From NCBI GenBank assembly GCA_021813265.1, contig JAKALF010000008.1, positions 1-19,574 of the forward strand: a DNA stretch of 19,574 nucleotides, given 5' to 3'. Each line of letters opens with the position of its first letter. Positions within the stretch are counted from its first letter, which is position 1. Below the pieces are notes generated by a model. The model saw only the letters and a list, made by a program, of their open reading frames with translations, was not told where the DNA came from and ran no database searches. Source of the DNA: a bacterium (lineage in GTDB: Bacteria > Patescibacteriota > Minisyncoccia > UBA6257 > GWB1-50-10). Below are positions 13,447 to 19,574 of the stretch, one piece after another. Position numbers and translations under genes: made by a program.

Positions 13447-14709
13447 TTAAAATTCAAATTTGAATTTTAATCCTCCCTCTCCCTCTATTTCTTTTTCCTC
13501 TTTGTTTTGTATATCAGCGTGGATATTAGCTTCCGTATCCGCCTTCAAACTTTTTCCCTCCTTTCTATCCTTTTCATTATCTCTTTTTTCTTTATCATTC
13601 TCCTTCTTTTCCATTCCATGAGAAGAAGACGCTGACGATGTTGAATACTCAATTTCTTCGGACGACGTCGCGTTTTGATATTCTTTCTCCCTTTCCCTGT
13701 CTTTAAGATCTTCAATACGGATGTTGAACAACGCTTGGGCTTGAACAATAGCTTTCGTCTCCTGAGCTTTTTCCATGGCCTCCTTCGCGAGACTAAACGC
13801 TTCGCTGTACAGTCCCGCGTTAAGTTTCGCTTTCGCCTCAAGAAGCGTGCTGCTTGCCTCGCCTAATTTATTTTCCGCGTCAGCCGAGGTTTCAGCGCTC
13901 AGCTTCGAATTTTTGTTGTTGATGAACTTTTGGGTTTCATCAATGACGTTTCCGGCCGCTTTGATTTTGCCCTCCGCGGCTACTTTAACCGAACTTGACG
14001 CGTTTATTATCACCTCGTCGAGATCATGTCCTTCTTTTTCCGTATTTTTGAGTTCTTCTTTTATCTTTTCACGTATAAATCCAATAACATTCTTCAGGTC
14101 CGGATCGCGTTTTTCAAGACGCACTAATATTTCATTATGAACTTTAAACGACGACTCGAGTTGTGAATTAATATTCGCCGCCGTCTCTATATTCCCTTCT
14201 TCCTTCAACTTTTCTATGTTTTTCTTCACGCTATGCGTATTTTCCTCAAAACGACTCGCGATCTCGGCGCTTGATGTCGCGTTCATTCTTCCCGCCGCGG
14301 CAAGCACGCTTGCTTCTTCAAGGCGGCGCGCCGCGAGATCCACGCTCCACTCAGCCTTTCCTTCCGTAGAGAGAGTTAGGTCTCCTCTTATGTTTTCCGT
14401 GAGTATCTTCACGGGATACAGCGTTTCTCCGGGAAGAGAGGTTTGCGACGCGAACGCGATTCCTCCTCCAAACATCGTTGTTACTATGGTTATACCCGCA
14501 ATTAATGGCATAGGTTTAAAAAGATTTTTTGTCTTAAATATGGATTTCGACCTTTCCTGTATAAAGAGACGTTTTATCCACGACCTTCTTACAGGAACGG
14601 GAGAGTCCATAAAGCGCAAGAGATTATCACGCATGACCTTTTTGCGAATTTCGTTAAGACGAATTTTTTGTTTCGTACGATTGAGTTTTTCAAAAAAATT
14701 ATCTTTCAT
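13447..14709 (-). CDS. DUF5667-type membrane protein, probable anti-sigma partner
   Basis: The 420-residue product has a basic cytoplasmic N-terminus (1-65, KVMRDNLLRFMD), a single membrane helix (about 67-87) and a large exported part. It begins with the signature SLPGETLYPVKILTENIR (about 91-108), followed by helical segments with AARRLEEASVLAAAG and KAEWSVDLAA. That block is typical of DUF5667-type proteins, which often stand beside ECF sigma genes and behave like anti-sigma factors. The last ~85 residues are charged Lys/Glu/Ser low-complexity ending in KFKFEF. Its start overlaps the sigma gene by 11 bp, so the two are translationally coupled. No zinc-binding anti-sigma motif (HxxxCxxC) is seen in the N-terminus; the anti-sigma role is inferred from the neighbour. 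Confidence 0.85.
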   Translation of the reverse strand: MKDNFFEKLNRTKQKIRLNEIRKKVMRDNLLRFMDSPVPVRRSWIKRLFIQERSKSIFKTKNLFKPMPLIAGITIVTTMFGGGIAFASQTSLPGETLYPVKILTENIRGDLTLSTEGKAEWSVDLAARRLEEASVLAAAGRMNATSSAEIASRFEENTHSVKKNIEKLKEEGNIETAANINSQLESSFKVHNEILVRLEKRDPDLKNVIGFIREKIKEELKNTEKEGHDLDEVIINASSSVKVAAEGKIKAAGNVIDETQKFINNKNSKLSAETSADAENKLGEASSTLLEAKAKLNAGLYSEAFSLAKEAMEKAQETKAIVQAQALFNIRIEDLKDREREKEYQNATSSEEIEYSTSSASSSHGMEKKENDKEKRDNEKDRKEGKSLKADTEANIHADIQNKEEKEIEGEGGLKFKFEF

Positions 14710-15220
14710 AGTTATAATAATCTCCGAATTGTTTCCTGAGTTTTTTGGTCGCTCTATTGAGTTTCACCGAAACGTTATTCGCGCTTATATTAAATGTTTC
14801 AGCGATTTCTTGAGGGGAAAAACCTTCGACGTGGCGCATGATAATGATGTCCCGTTCTTCTTTTTTAAGACGGTTTAATTGTTCCTTGATTTCTTTGAAC
14901 ATAATAGCATGTTCCATGTCCTCCTTGTATTCCGAGGATGGCTCAAACGCGTTCGACTCTTCCATGATTTCATCGAGGCTTGATTCTTTATGTTTGCGGA
15001 TAGCGTCAATCATGCTATTGCTCGCGACGCGGTAGAGAAACGCTCGTATGTTTTTTATGTCCTTTCCTCCAACGATATATTCCCATGTCTTCATGAAGGC
15101 GTCTTGAGTAATTTCTTCCGCCTGGGCGCGGGAATACACGCGAAAAAAGCAGTATCGAAAAATAGCATCCGCATACATATCGTATGCTTTAATGAACTCG
15201 TTTTTTTTATATTCATCCAT
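14699..15220 (-). CDS. ECF-type RNA polymerase sigma factor
   Basis: The 173-residue product directs RNA polymerase to a small set of promoters, usually for envelope stress. Region 2 spans about 12-80 (YADAIFRYCFFRVYSRAQAEEITQDAF, with the AEEITQDAF and FLYRVASN blocks typical of region 2.2-2.4). Region 4 spans about 112-164 (LNRLKKEERDIIIMRHVEGFSPQEIAETF, then NVSVKLNRATKKLRK as the -35 recognition helix). No region 1.1 or 3 is present, as expected of ECF members. It overlaps the DUF5667 gene by 11 bp. The short spacer between region 2 and 4 is acidic. Whether it drives its own promoter cannot be decided from this region. Confidence 0.92.
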   Translation of the reverse strand: MDEYKKNEFIKAYDMYADAIFRYCFFRVYSRAQAEEITQDAFMKTWEYIVGGKDIKNIRAFLYRVASNSMIDAIRKHKESSLDEIMEESNAFEPSSEYKEDMEHAIMFKEIKEQLNRLKKEERDIIIMRHVEGFSPQEIAETFNISANNVSVKLNRATKKLRKQFGDYYNYER

Positions 15221-15350
15221 GTACTATGACGTTTTTCCTTGTTTTTTCTTACTATCCTCTTATCCAAACCGTACCGGAATCCTTAACATATTGTCATGTA
15301 GACTAGGCGTAGCTAGTCCTCTATTCCTATTAAACCTCCCATTTTTATCA

Positions 15351-15842
15351 TTATCGTATCCCCGTATCACAGGAGATATTTATTGACGCGTAACCTTTGG
15401 GATATACGGTAACTCGCGGGTGATCGCAACGAGGTATATTTCGTTCCCCTGCTCCTAACGTGTACTCTCCAGGAGGCAGGGGAAATGAGAAAACCCCATT
15501 CGCGTCGCTTCTTGTTATGGTAAAAGCGTGAACTGGGTCTTCTTTTTTGAAAACAACCACAAGAGTTTCGTATGGTTTTTCGCCGCAGTTCGGATCAGGA
15601 GGAATTTTCTCTACGGGACACGTCGGTCCAAGCATTACCTTTCCCTTAATTCCTGAACTATATTGAGTCGGACACGCGGTAAATTCACACGTTGGGGGAA
15701 CGCGGTCGACATACGATCCATCCGGACATTGTTTAGCTTCCATAGTGCAAACAACTCCTTGAGTTCCCCTATCGCCCCAAAACCAAAAACCTCCTATGGC
15801 GAGTGATAATATAACAGCCAACGGTATTACTATTTTATTCAT
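15351..15842 (-). CDS. Exported protein with CPR-type cysteine module and beta-sandwich domain
   Basis: The 163-residue product has an N-terminal anchor (about 5-22). A module with Cys32, 39, 52 and 57 follows (CTMEAKQCPDGSYV, then CEFTACP), a hallmark of Parcubacterial exported proteins. The rest (about 64-160) resembles a carboxypeptidase-regulatory/SpaA-type beta-sandwich: GIKGKVMLGPTCP, then RSDANGVFSFPLPPGEYTLGA and PKGYASINISC. Four more Cys (75, 86, 139, 158) could pair. It is probably a surface adhesion or structural protein; the substrate is unknown. A TAGAAT box lies 8 nt before the ATG. Confidence 0.85.
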   Translation of the reverse strand: MNKIVIPLAVILSLAIGGFWFWGDRGTQGVVCTMEAKQCPDGSYVDRVPPTCEFTACPTQYSSGIKGKVMLGPTCPVEKIPPDPNCGEKPYETLVVVFKKEDPVHAFTITRSDANGVFSFPLPPGEYTLGAGERNIPRCDHPRVTVYPKGYASINISCDTGIR

Positions 15843-15850
15843 CTCTTTTT

Positions 15851-15856
15851 ATTCTA
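15851..15856 (-). promoter_or_regulatory. -10 box, leaderless start of the 163-aa gene
   Basis: TAGAAT on the minus strand lies 8 nt before the ATG at 15842. It faces away from the promoter of the 15898 gene, so the two divergent promoters share about 40 bp. Confidence 0.6.
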
Positions 15857-15861
15857 ACACG

Positions 15862-15890
15862 TTCAAATAAAACAAAAAATCGCCTATAAT
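15862..15890 (+). promoter_or_regulatory. Promoter of the GTG-started membrane gene
   Basis: -35 TTCAAA (15862-15867), 17-bp spacer, perfect -10 TATAAT (15885-15890). The GTG at 15898 lies 7 nt beyond, so the transcript is predicted to begin at or next to the start codon. The only nearby ATG (15892) stops after two codons. Confidence 0.7.
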
Positions 15891-15897
15891 TGATGAC

Positions 15898-16332
15898 GTG
15901 AAGGATTTTCTTATCTTCCTATGGATTATCATGGCTTTCGTGGCTATGGCTTTTTGGGAAGCGTACATAGAAGGAAAATACCCTTGGGCAAAAAGACAGG
16001 TGGGATGGGAAAAGCGCATCTCGAATCATTGGACTCTTACAGGCTATCATTTCTGGGTCTATGTCATGTTGCTTCTTTTCTTAACTCTCCCTCTCGTGAC
16101 CTCTGGTTTTTCATGGAGACTATTGGGTCTACTCATATTCGCCGCCTCATTAGGAACCAATCTTGAGGACTTTCTATGGTATGTTATTAACCCCTTTTAT
16201 GGTTTAAAAAATTTCAATCCAAGAGACGCCCCTTGGTATCGCTGGACGAAAATAGGTCCCGTTACGCTCCCCACAAGTTATTATGTCGCGTTTCTTCTTG
16301 CTTTTCTTTCTTGGTTTTTTCTTGTAAGATAG
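15898..16332 (+). CDS. Four-helix membrane protein, unknown
   Basis: The 144-residue product is a membrane protein with four helices (about 3-22, 51-68, 71-92 and 125-143) and conserved-looking aromatic loops. A patch EDFLWYVINPFYGL (about 91-104) and a run of tryptophans (PWYRWTKIGP, about 112-121) suggest a family with an E-D-x-x-W / N-P-x-x-G signature. Charged residues in the first loop (EGKYPWAKRQVGWEKR) would sit on one side of the membrane. The start is GTG, fixed by the -10 box 7 nt upstream. It is divergent from the 163-residue gene and converges with the 16379 gene. Not recognised beyond that. Confidence 0.8.
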   Translation: MKDFLIFLWIIMAFVAMAFWEAYIEGKYPWAKRQVGWEKRISNHWTLTGYHFWVYVMLLLFLTLPLVTSGFSWRLLGLLIFAASLGTNLEDFLWYVINPFYGLKNFNPRDAPWYRWTKIGPVTLPTSYYVAFLLAFLSWFFLVR

Positions 16333-16378
16333 CGCGTGTTGTTTTATTTCAGTTTAACGTATCTTGTGTTATAAAAAC

Positions 16379-16981
16379 TTAATCAACGCAAAGAGGATTA
16401 GAAACGGATCCCGGTTTTTCGAAAGCAACCGGCGATATATTTCCGGACTTTAAAACTTTATAAATTACTCTCGTGGGTTTATGATTTCCGCATCCGAATG
16501 TATTATTCTGAACGACTTGGACCCAATAGCCGTCACGTACTGTTGATGTGTAACCTTCAATAACATCATTAGAACCAACTTTTAAATCAGGGGTAATAAC
16601 AGCAACAAAAGAAGCCGCTTCGGATTCACTATCAATGGGGCCAAACGTTTCTCTAAGTTTAGCAGGCGAATCTATTTTTTCGGTTGATGAGCTATTTTTT
16701 ACTTCAAGCCAATAACCGGTTTTGCACATACCCCCTTCTCTTCTTAAATATGCGGCGTCGTTGATAGAGGCTTTGCAGGGTTCGGTCTTGTTCTCTCTTA
16801 TAGCGAGACGGGGAACAAATCCATCTAAACGAGAGTGAGTAATCCTATTCCATGAAACATCCGCATATTGCGCTTTATCTTCTAAAGAATTCCATTCGTA
16901 ACTATTTTTAGTTAATAAAAAATAACCAAGAGACCCCGCGATAACTATCACAATAAATGCCAGAATATACTTCTTATTCAT
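16379..16981 (-). CDS. Signal-anchored exported protein, unknown
   Basis: The 200-residue product starts with a hydrophobic anchor (about 5-23, YILAFIVIVIAGSLGYFLL). The exported part has four Cys, two in EPCKASIND and GGMCKTGYW and two in FGCGNHKP and NPLCVD. The middle is a mixed alpha/beta domain (LRETFGPIDSESEAASFVAVI) and the last third is a strand-rich stretch (DGYWVQVVQNNTFGC). No family is recognised. The ATG is fixed by TAAAAT 6 nt upstream. It follows the 17004 gene on the same strand, with a 22-bp gap, though its own promoter suggests a separate transcript. A role on the cell surface is inferred only from the anchor. Confidence 0.8.
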   Translation of the reverse strand: MNKKYILAFIVIVIAGSLGYFLLTKNSYEWNSLEDKAQYADVSWNRITHSRLDGFVPRLAIRENKTEPCKASINDAAYLRREGGMCKTGYWLEVKNSSSTEKIDSPAKLRETFGPIDSESEAASFVAVITPDLKVGSNDVIEGYTSTVRDGYWVQVVQNNTFGCGNHKPTRVIYKVLKSGNISPVAFEKPGSVSNPLCVD

Positions 16982-16987
16982 GAATTT

Positions 16988-16993
16988 ATTTTA
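16988..16993 (-). promoter_or_regulatory. -10 box, leaderless start of the 200-aa gene
   Basis: TAAAAT on the minus strand lies exactly 6 nt before the ATG at 16981, within the 22-bp gap after the upstream gene. Confidence 0.55.
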
Positions 16994-17003
16994 CCATAAA
17001 TCC

Positions 17004-17858
17004 CTAAGGAGAAGTAGTGATAACAAAACGCACATGATAATTAGGGTTGGCGGTGAGATCTACCTCGCCTTTTCCATCAAATTCATAGTAGTAAGACCAA
17101 CAATCGTTATTACCCGAAAAAGCTTCTCCGTAAGGTCCGGCATTTGATATCCGCCCAGCCGTCGCGTTACCGCTTACGGTTTTAAATCGTAGATTATTTT
17201 CTTTGTCGGGAAAAATATCTTTAGGAAGATTGATAAAAAGACGGGTTGTTTCTTTAACATTCTCTCTCGATCCGTTTGGAATACCTCCGCATATAAGGAT
17301 CTTTCCATCTGGCGATGGAACGCTTGAAGACAGGAGGGGTTTTAAAGGGTTGCCCTTCAAAATATCATCTACCTCCCGCCAACCTTCGGGAAAAGCGTAA
17401 TTGTAGCGGGCGGGTAGCGCGAAAACATAGTTGGCATTATAGCCCAATATCGTGGGATTTATCGGAGCGGCGCCTATATGAAATTTATCACGTACCATCA
17501 AATCCCATTGCGTTAGGGTAAAAATCATAATAGGGATGTCTTGATACGGAACTTGAACGGTCCATTTCGGATTCCTTATTAAAACCAAGGGACCTCGTTT
17601 TGATGGAACATCTCCGCTTGTTCCCATAGTATATCCCTCCCACGTACTGGTTACGATTGAATATCCTTTCCAATCTTCTGGTAGGGAAAAAGAAAATTCA
17701 TATCGGGTGTTTTGATATTCTACGGTGGATGTTTCCTGAAACACCGGTTTGATTTCTTTTTTTGATGACGATATATCGTTAAATATGAGATAGCCTCCAA
17801 CAATGAGGCTAAAGAGAATTCCTACAAGGATAAACTGTTTTTTGTTGATTATGGTCAT
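17004..17858 (-). CDS. Signal-anchored exported protein, unknown
   Basis: The 284-residue product has an N-terminal hydrophobic anchor (about 9-27). The exported part is strand-rich with aromatic residues. It begins with a segment YEFSFSLPEDWKGYSIV (about 53-69), which resembles the opening strand and turn of the PsbP-like or lipoprotein fold (F-x-F-x-x-P-x-x-W). A later segment has aromatic and proline residues (FALPARYNYAFPEGW, about 146-160). The C-terminus (NDCWSYYYEFDGKG) carries one of only two Cys; the other is in ICGGIPNG. The PsbP-like reading is weak. It is the upstream gene of a two-gene set with the 200-residue protein. No clear promoter; TAATAC lies 15 nt before the ATG. Confidence 0.8.
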   Translation of the reverse strand: MTIINKKQFILVGILFSLIVGGYLIFNDISSSKKEIKPVFQETSTVEYQNTRYEFSFSLPEDWKGYSIVTSTWEGYTMGTSGDVPSKRGPLVLIRNPKWTVQVPYQDIPIMIFTLTQWDLMVRDKFHIGAAPINPTILGYNANYVFALPARYNYAFPEGWREVDDILKGNPLKPLLSSSVPSPDGKILICGGIPNGSRENVKETTRLFINLPKDIFPDKENNLRFKTVSGNATAGRISNAGPYGEAFSGNNDCWSYYYEFDGKGEVDLTANPNYHVRFVITTSP

Positions 17859-18191
17859 AATGCAAAGGAAAATGTATTACCTAAAATATTTTTTGAAGAA
17901 AGTGATTTCGTTTCTCGTTTTTTTCTGAAGAAGAAAAGGTTTTTTGTTGCTATTTATAATACAAAGTATAACAAAAAAAACTTTTTTCCTCGTCTAGAGT
18001 TTTAAAAAAAGACACCAGAGTAGAAAAATGCCAGTAAAATTCGGGAGAATAAGCATGTAGCGGCTGTATAATGAAGAATTTCTGCTACTACTTTAAAGAA
18101 TACGAATTCCGTTACAACAAAAAGCGTGATATAATATCCATACTAAAGAAGAAATTGCGGAATTTGCTAGTCTAGTGCCTTTTTTAAAAAT
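17859..18191. other. A+T-rich intergenic stretch, 333 bp
   Basis: Two divergently transcribed genes flank it. I see no gene. It holds two perfect TATAAT boxes on + (18067-18072 and 18130-18135) and long A and T runs. It also marks the border between the minus-strand exported-protein block and the DsbA block, whose base use is different (more C+G from about 18700). Confidence 0.5.
18130..18135 (+). promoter_or_regulatory. Possible -10 box for the 18192 gene
   Basis: A perfect TATAAT, 56 nt before the ATG at 18192, with no good -35. A second TATAAT lies at 18067-18072. Unlike most other genes here, the transcript would carry a leader of about 50 nt. Confidence 0.4.
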
Positions 18192-18617
18192 ATGCTTTCC
18201 CGATTTTTACATATCGCTAAACTTCCAATATCACTCATTACCATTGGTATTTTGTTGTTTGGATTTTTATGCAATGGAATATTTCACAAAGGTGCTATAA
18301 ACATGTCCACGATGGATATGGGTTCAGTATCTGTAAAGCAAGATCAGCGGTGCTGTAATCTCACTTCTGCGCACCAGTTCGATTCATGGAAAAATGTTGT
18401 TTTGATTGCGCCAGATAAGACGCGTGACAGCTTCAGTTTGCTTGCATTAGGACTAGCTCTAGTATTTACATACGGCTGGCTCCGAAACCGTCATCTATTA
18501 TTTGATCCTGATTTTGTACGGTTACAACTTTATATAAAACGCAACCCTGACGTCGTACTTTTCGACTCCTTACGACTCGCTTTTGCGCGCGGTATTTTAA
18601 ATCCAAAAATTTACTAG
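18192..18617 (+). CDS. Two-helix membrane protein with Met/Cys/His cluster, unknown
   Basis: The 141-residue product has a first membrane helix (about 12-29), an extracytoplasmic loop and a second helix (about 80-96), then a basic cytoplasmic tail (RNRHLLFDPDFVRLQLYIKR). The loop is rich in possible soft-metal ligands: His32, Met38, Met41 and Met43 (MSTMDM), Cys54-Cys55 (RCCN) and His61, ending in a W-K before the helix. I recall comparable Met/His-Cys/His-W loop proteins near thiol and copper genes in Parcubacteria, so a metal- or redox-handling role next to DsbA is a reasonable guess. It is not proven. The gene precedes dsbA by 89 bp with a hairpin between, so co-transcription is uncertain. 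Confidence 0.7.
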   Translation: MLSRFLHIAKLPISLITIGILLFGFLCNGIFHKGAINMSTMDMGSVSVKQDQRCCNLTSAHQFDSWKNVVLIAPDKTRDSFSLLALGLALVFTYGWLRNRHLLFDPDFVRLQLYIKRNPDVVLFDSLRLAFARGILNPKIY

Positions 18618-18636
18618 TGCTTTTCTCATTTGTGTC

Positions 18637-18654
18637 GATCCGCAGTCGCGGATC
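18637..18654. terminator. Hairpin between the Met/Cys/His gene and dsbA
   Basis: A perfect 7-bp stem GATCCGC / GCGGATC encloses AGTC. The T run (TTTTTTT) comes about 12 nt later, so it is a poor terminator and could instead be an attenuator or mRNA end. Confidence 0.4.
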
Positions 18655-18706
18655 ACTTTGACGCTGTTTTTTTATTAGAAAAAATTAAACCTAATCACAA
18701 TTAATT

Positions 18707-19456
18707 ATGGAACACTATGAACAAGAAACAAAAATGACTGGGGCGCGAGCGCCTATCACACTAACCATCCCTATCGCTATTATCGTTGCTGGAGCTTTGA
18801 TTGCCGGAGCAATATTCTTGGGGCTACGAGGCGATAGTCCGTCTGTCGCGGGGATTGGGGAACCCCAGCAGGCCGCGCAGGAAACCGGCGATCTCAAGCA
18901 AATGAAGCCGATCGCGAGCGATGACCATATTCGCGGCAATCCAAACGCACCGGTAAAAATCGTAGAATACTCGGATATGGAATGTCCCTTCTGCAAACGC
19001 TTCCACAAAACGATGAAGCAAGCCTCTACCGAATACGGAAATCAGGTCGCGTGGGTGTATCGTCATTTTCCGCTTGACGAGCTTCACTTAAAAGCCCGAA
19101 AGGAGGCTGTTGCTTCGGAATGCGCGGCAGAGCAAGGTGGCAACACCGCGTTCTGGAAATACATGGATCGTTGGTTTGAACTTACTCCTTCAAACAATCA
19201 AACAGACATAGGTACCGTCCTGCCACAAATCGCCAAAGAGATCGGACTCGACAAGGCAAAGTTCGCATCATGTATCGTAAGTAAAAAGTACGACGCTCAT
19301 ATTGAGGAAAACGTACAGAACGCAACCGCAACCGGTGGTAATGGTACACCATGGAGTATTGTTGTTGGTAAGAACGGCAAGCAATACCCGCTCTCCGGAG
19401 CACAGCCTTACTCGGTTGTAAAACAGCTGATTGATCTCGCTTTGCAACGAAAATAA
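18707..19456 (+). CDS. Membrane-anchored DsbA-like thiol:disulfide oxidoreductase
   Basis: A DsbA-type protein forms or shuffles disulfide bonds in exported proteins. The 249-residue product has a basic N-terminal segment, a membrane anchor (about 19-40) and an acidic linker, then a thioredoxin fold from about 65. The active site is Cys93-Pro-Phe-Cys96 (MECPFCKRFH), the HIRGNPNAPVKIVEYSD block leads to it, and the cis-proline is Pro215 (GTPW). Further Cys are C139 (SECAAE) and C189 (ASCIV), which could pair. The length and DsbA helical insertion (about 125-205) fit the DsbA/Com1 group. The C-P-F-C dipeptide is common in CPR proteins. Its redox partner, such as VKOR or DsbB, is not in the window. 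It starts 2 bp before the next membrane gene, so both are probably co-transcribed. Confidence 0.93.
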   Translation: MEHYEQETKMTGARAPITLTIPIAIIVAGALIAGAIFLGLRGDSPSVAGIGEPQQAAQETGDLKQMKPIASDDHIRGNPNAPVKIVEYSDMECPFCKRFHKTMKQASTEYGNQVAWVYRHFPLDELHLKARKEAVASECAAEQGGNTAFWKYMDRWFELTPSNNQTDIGTVLPQIAKEIGLDKAKFASCIVSKKYDAHIEENVQNATATGGNGTPWSIVVGKNGKQYPLSGAQPYSVVKQLIDLALQRK

Positions 19457-19458
19457 TC

Positions 19459-19574
19459 ATGCCATTCCAAGCCCTGCAAAAAGTATTCGGAAGACCAATG
19501 TATGTGCTTCTTGCGCTCATCACAAGCGCGGCTGTTTTTGCGTTTGCGGTATGGCTTCCCAACTTGTCTCTCAT
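19459..19574 (+). CDS. Membrane protein, N-terminal part only
   Basis: The ATG at 19459 lies 2 bp after the dsbA stop. The visible 38 residues begin MPFQALQKVFGRPMYVLLAL and contain one clear membrane helix (about 15-32, with WLPNLSL after it). I recall a similar small membrane protein following dsbA in other Parcubacteria, but cannot verify it. The rest of the gene lies outside the window. Confidence 0.75.
   Translation, partial: MPFQALQKVFGRPMYVLLALITSAAVFAFAVWLPNLSL

Noticed and set aside
13775..14878. Long plus-strand open frames opposite the DUF5667 and sigma genes
   Set aside because: They mirror the codon pattern of clear minus-strand genes (Ser/Phe/Leu-rich products) and have no domains or promoters.
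18067..18072. A second TATAAT as a promoter for an unseen small RNA or gene
   Set aside because: No -35, no start codon close by and no terminator or hairpin pairs with it. A+T-rich DNA gives such boxes by chance.
1..19574. CRISPR array, transposase, toxin-antitoxin pair or prophage genes
   Set aside because: No regularly spaced repeat, no DDE or serine-recombinase motif, no phage structural protein and no paired small toxin-antitoxin genes were seen. The single nucleotidyltransferase gene has no adjacent partner.

Overview
The window reads as a piece of a small-genome bacterium of the Candidatus Patescibacteria (CPR), most likely a Parcubacteria-type lineage. This is inferred from the kinds of protein present, since there is no rRNA here. 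The signs are many short signal-anchored proteins with the 'CTMEAKQCPDGSYV' cysteine module or its relatives, a DUF5667-type LPGETLYPVK protein beside an ECF sigma factor, a small membrane-anchored DsbA, small unclassified membrane proteins, and promoters whose -10 box sits directly before the start codon. TGA is used as stop (mltG and the kinase-like gene end in TGA), so the recoded TGA=Gly lineages (Gracilibacteria, Absconditabacteria) are unlikely.

Layout. 1-500: 3' end of a secreted protein with a type-IX-secretion (por) sorting domain, then a terminator. 760-3031: a signal-anchored protein, clpP and tyrS, all on +. 3024-3954 (-): a membrane-anchored cupredoxin, tRNA-Gly(GCC) and a 61-residue anchored peptide. 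4021-4494 (+): a two-helix membrane protein, followed by tRNA-Arg(GCG). 4614-8002: a visibly A+T-richer accessory stretch with a kinase-fold phosphotransferase (start broken by a one-base frameshift), an unrecognised protein, a glycine/sarcosine N-methyltransferase-like enzyme and a nucleotidyltransferase-fold protein. It ends in a strong bidirectional terminator. 8076-9185 (-): a secreted cysteine-containing protein and tRNA-Glu(UUC). 9269-11941 (+): a complete P2-type (Ca2+-like) ATPase. 11993-15220 (-): a small membrane protein, mltG, and the anti-sigma-like DUF5667 gene overlapping its ECF sigma gene. 15351-17858: three secreted or anchored proteins on - and one polytopic membrane protein on +. 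18192-19574 (+): a Met/Cys/His-bearing membrane protein, a DsbA-like thiol oxidoreductase and the start of another membrane protein.

How it fits together. Much of the window concerns the cell surface: exported or anchored proteins, disulfide chemistry (DsbA), copper-type chemistry (cupredoxin), peptidoglycan processing (MltG), cation export and an envelope-type ECF signalling pair. The most consistent genome-scale signal is leaderless transcription: seven or eight genes have a TATAAT-like box 6-12 nt before ATG or GTG and no Shine-Dalgarno. A few genes (11993-12349, the kinase-like gene, the 61-residue peptide) have leaders with a ribosome binding site instead. I did not find a clear defence system, CRISPR array, transposase or prophage. 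The best candidates for something new are the por-type sorting domain in this context, the leaderless start architecture, the cupredoxin with Glu at the axial-Met position, the accessory island after tRNA-Arg, and the Met/Cys/His protein-DsbA cluster.
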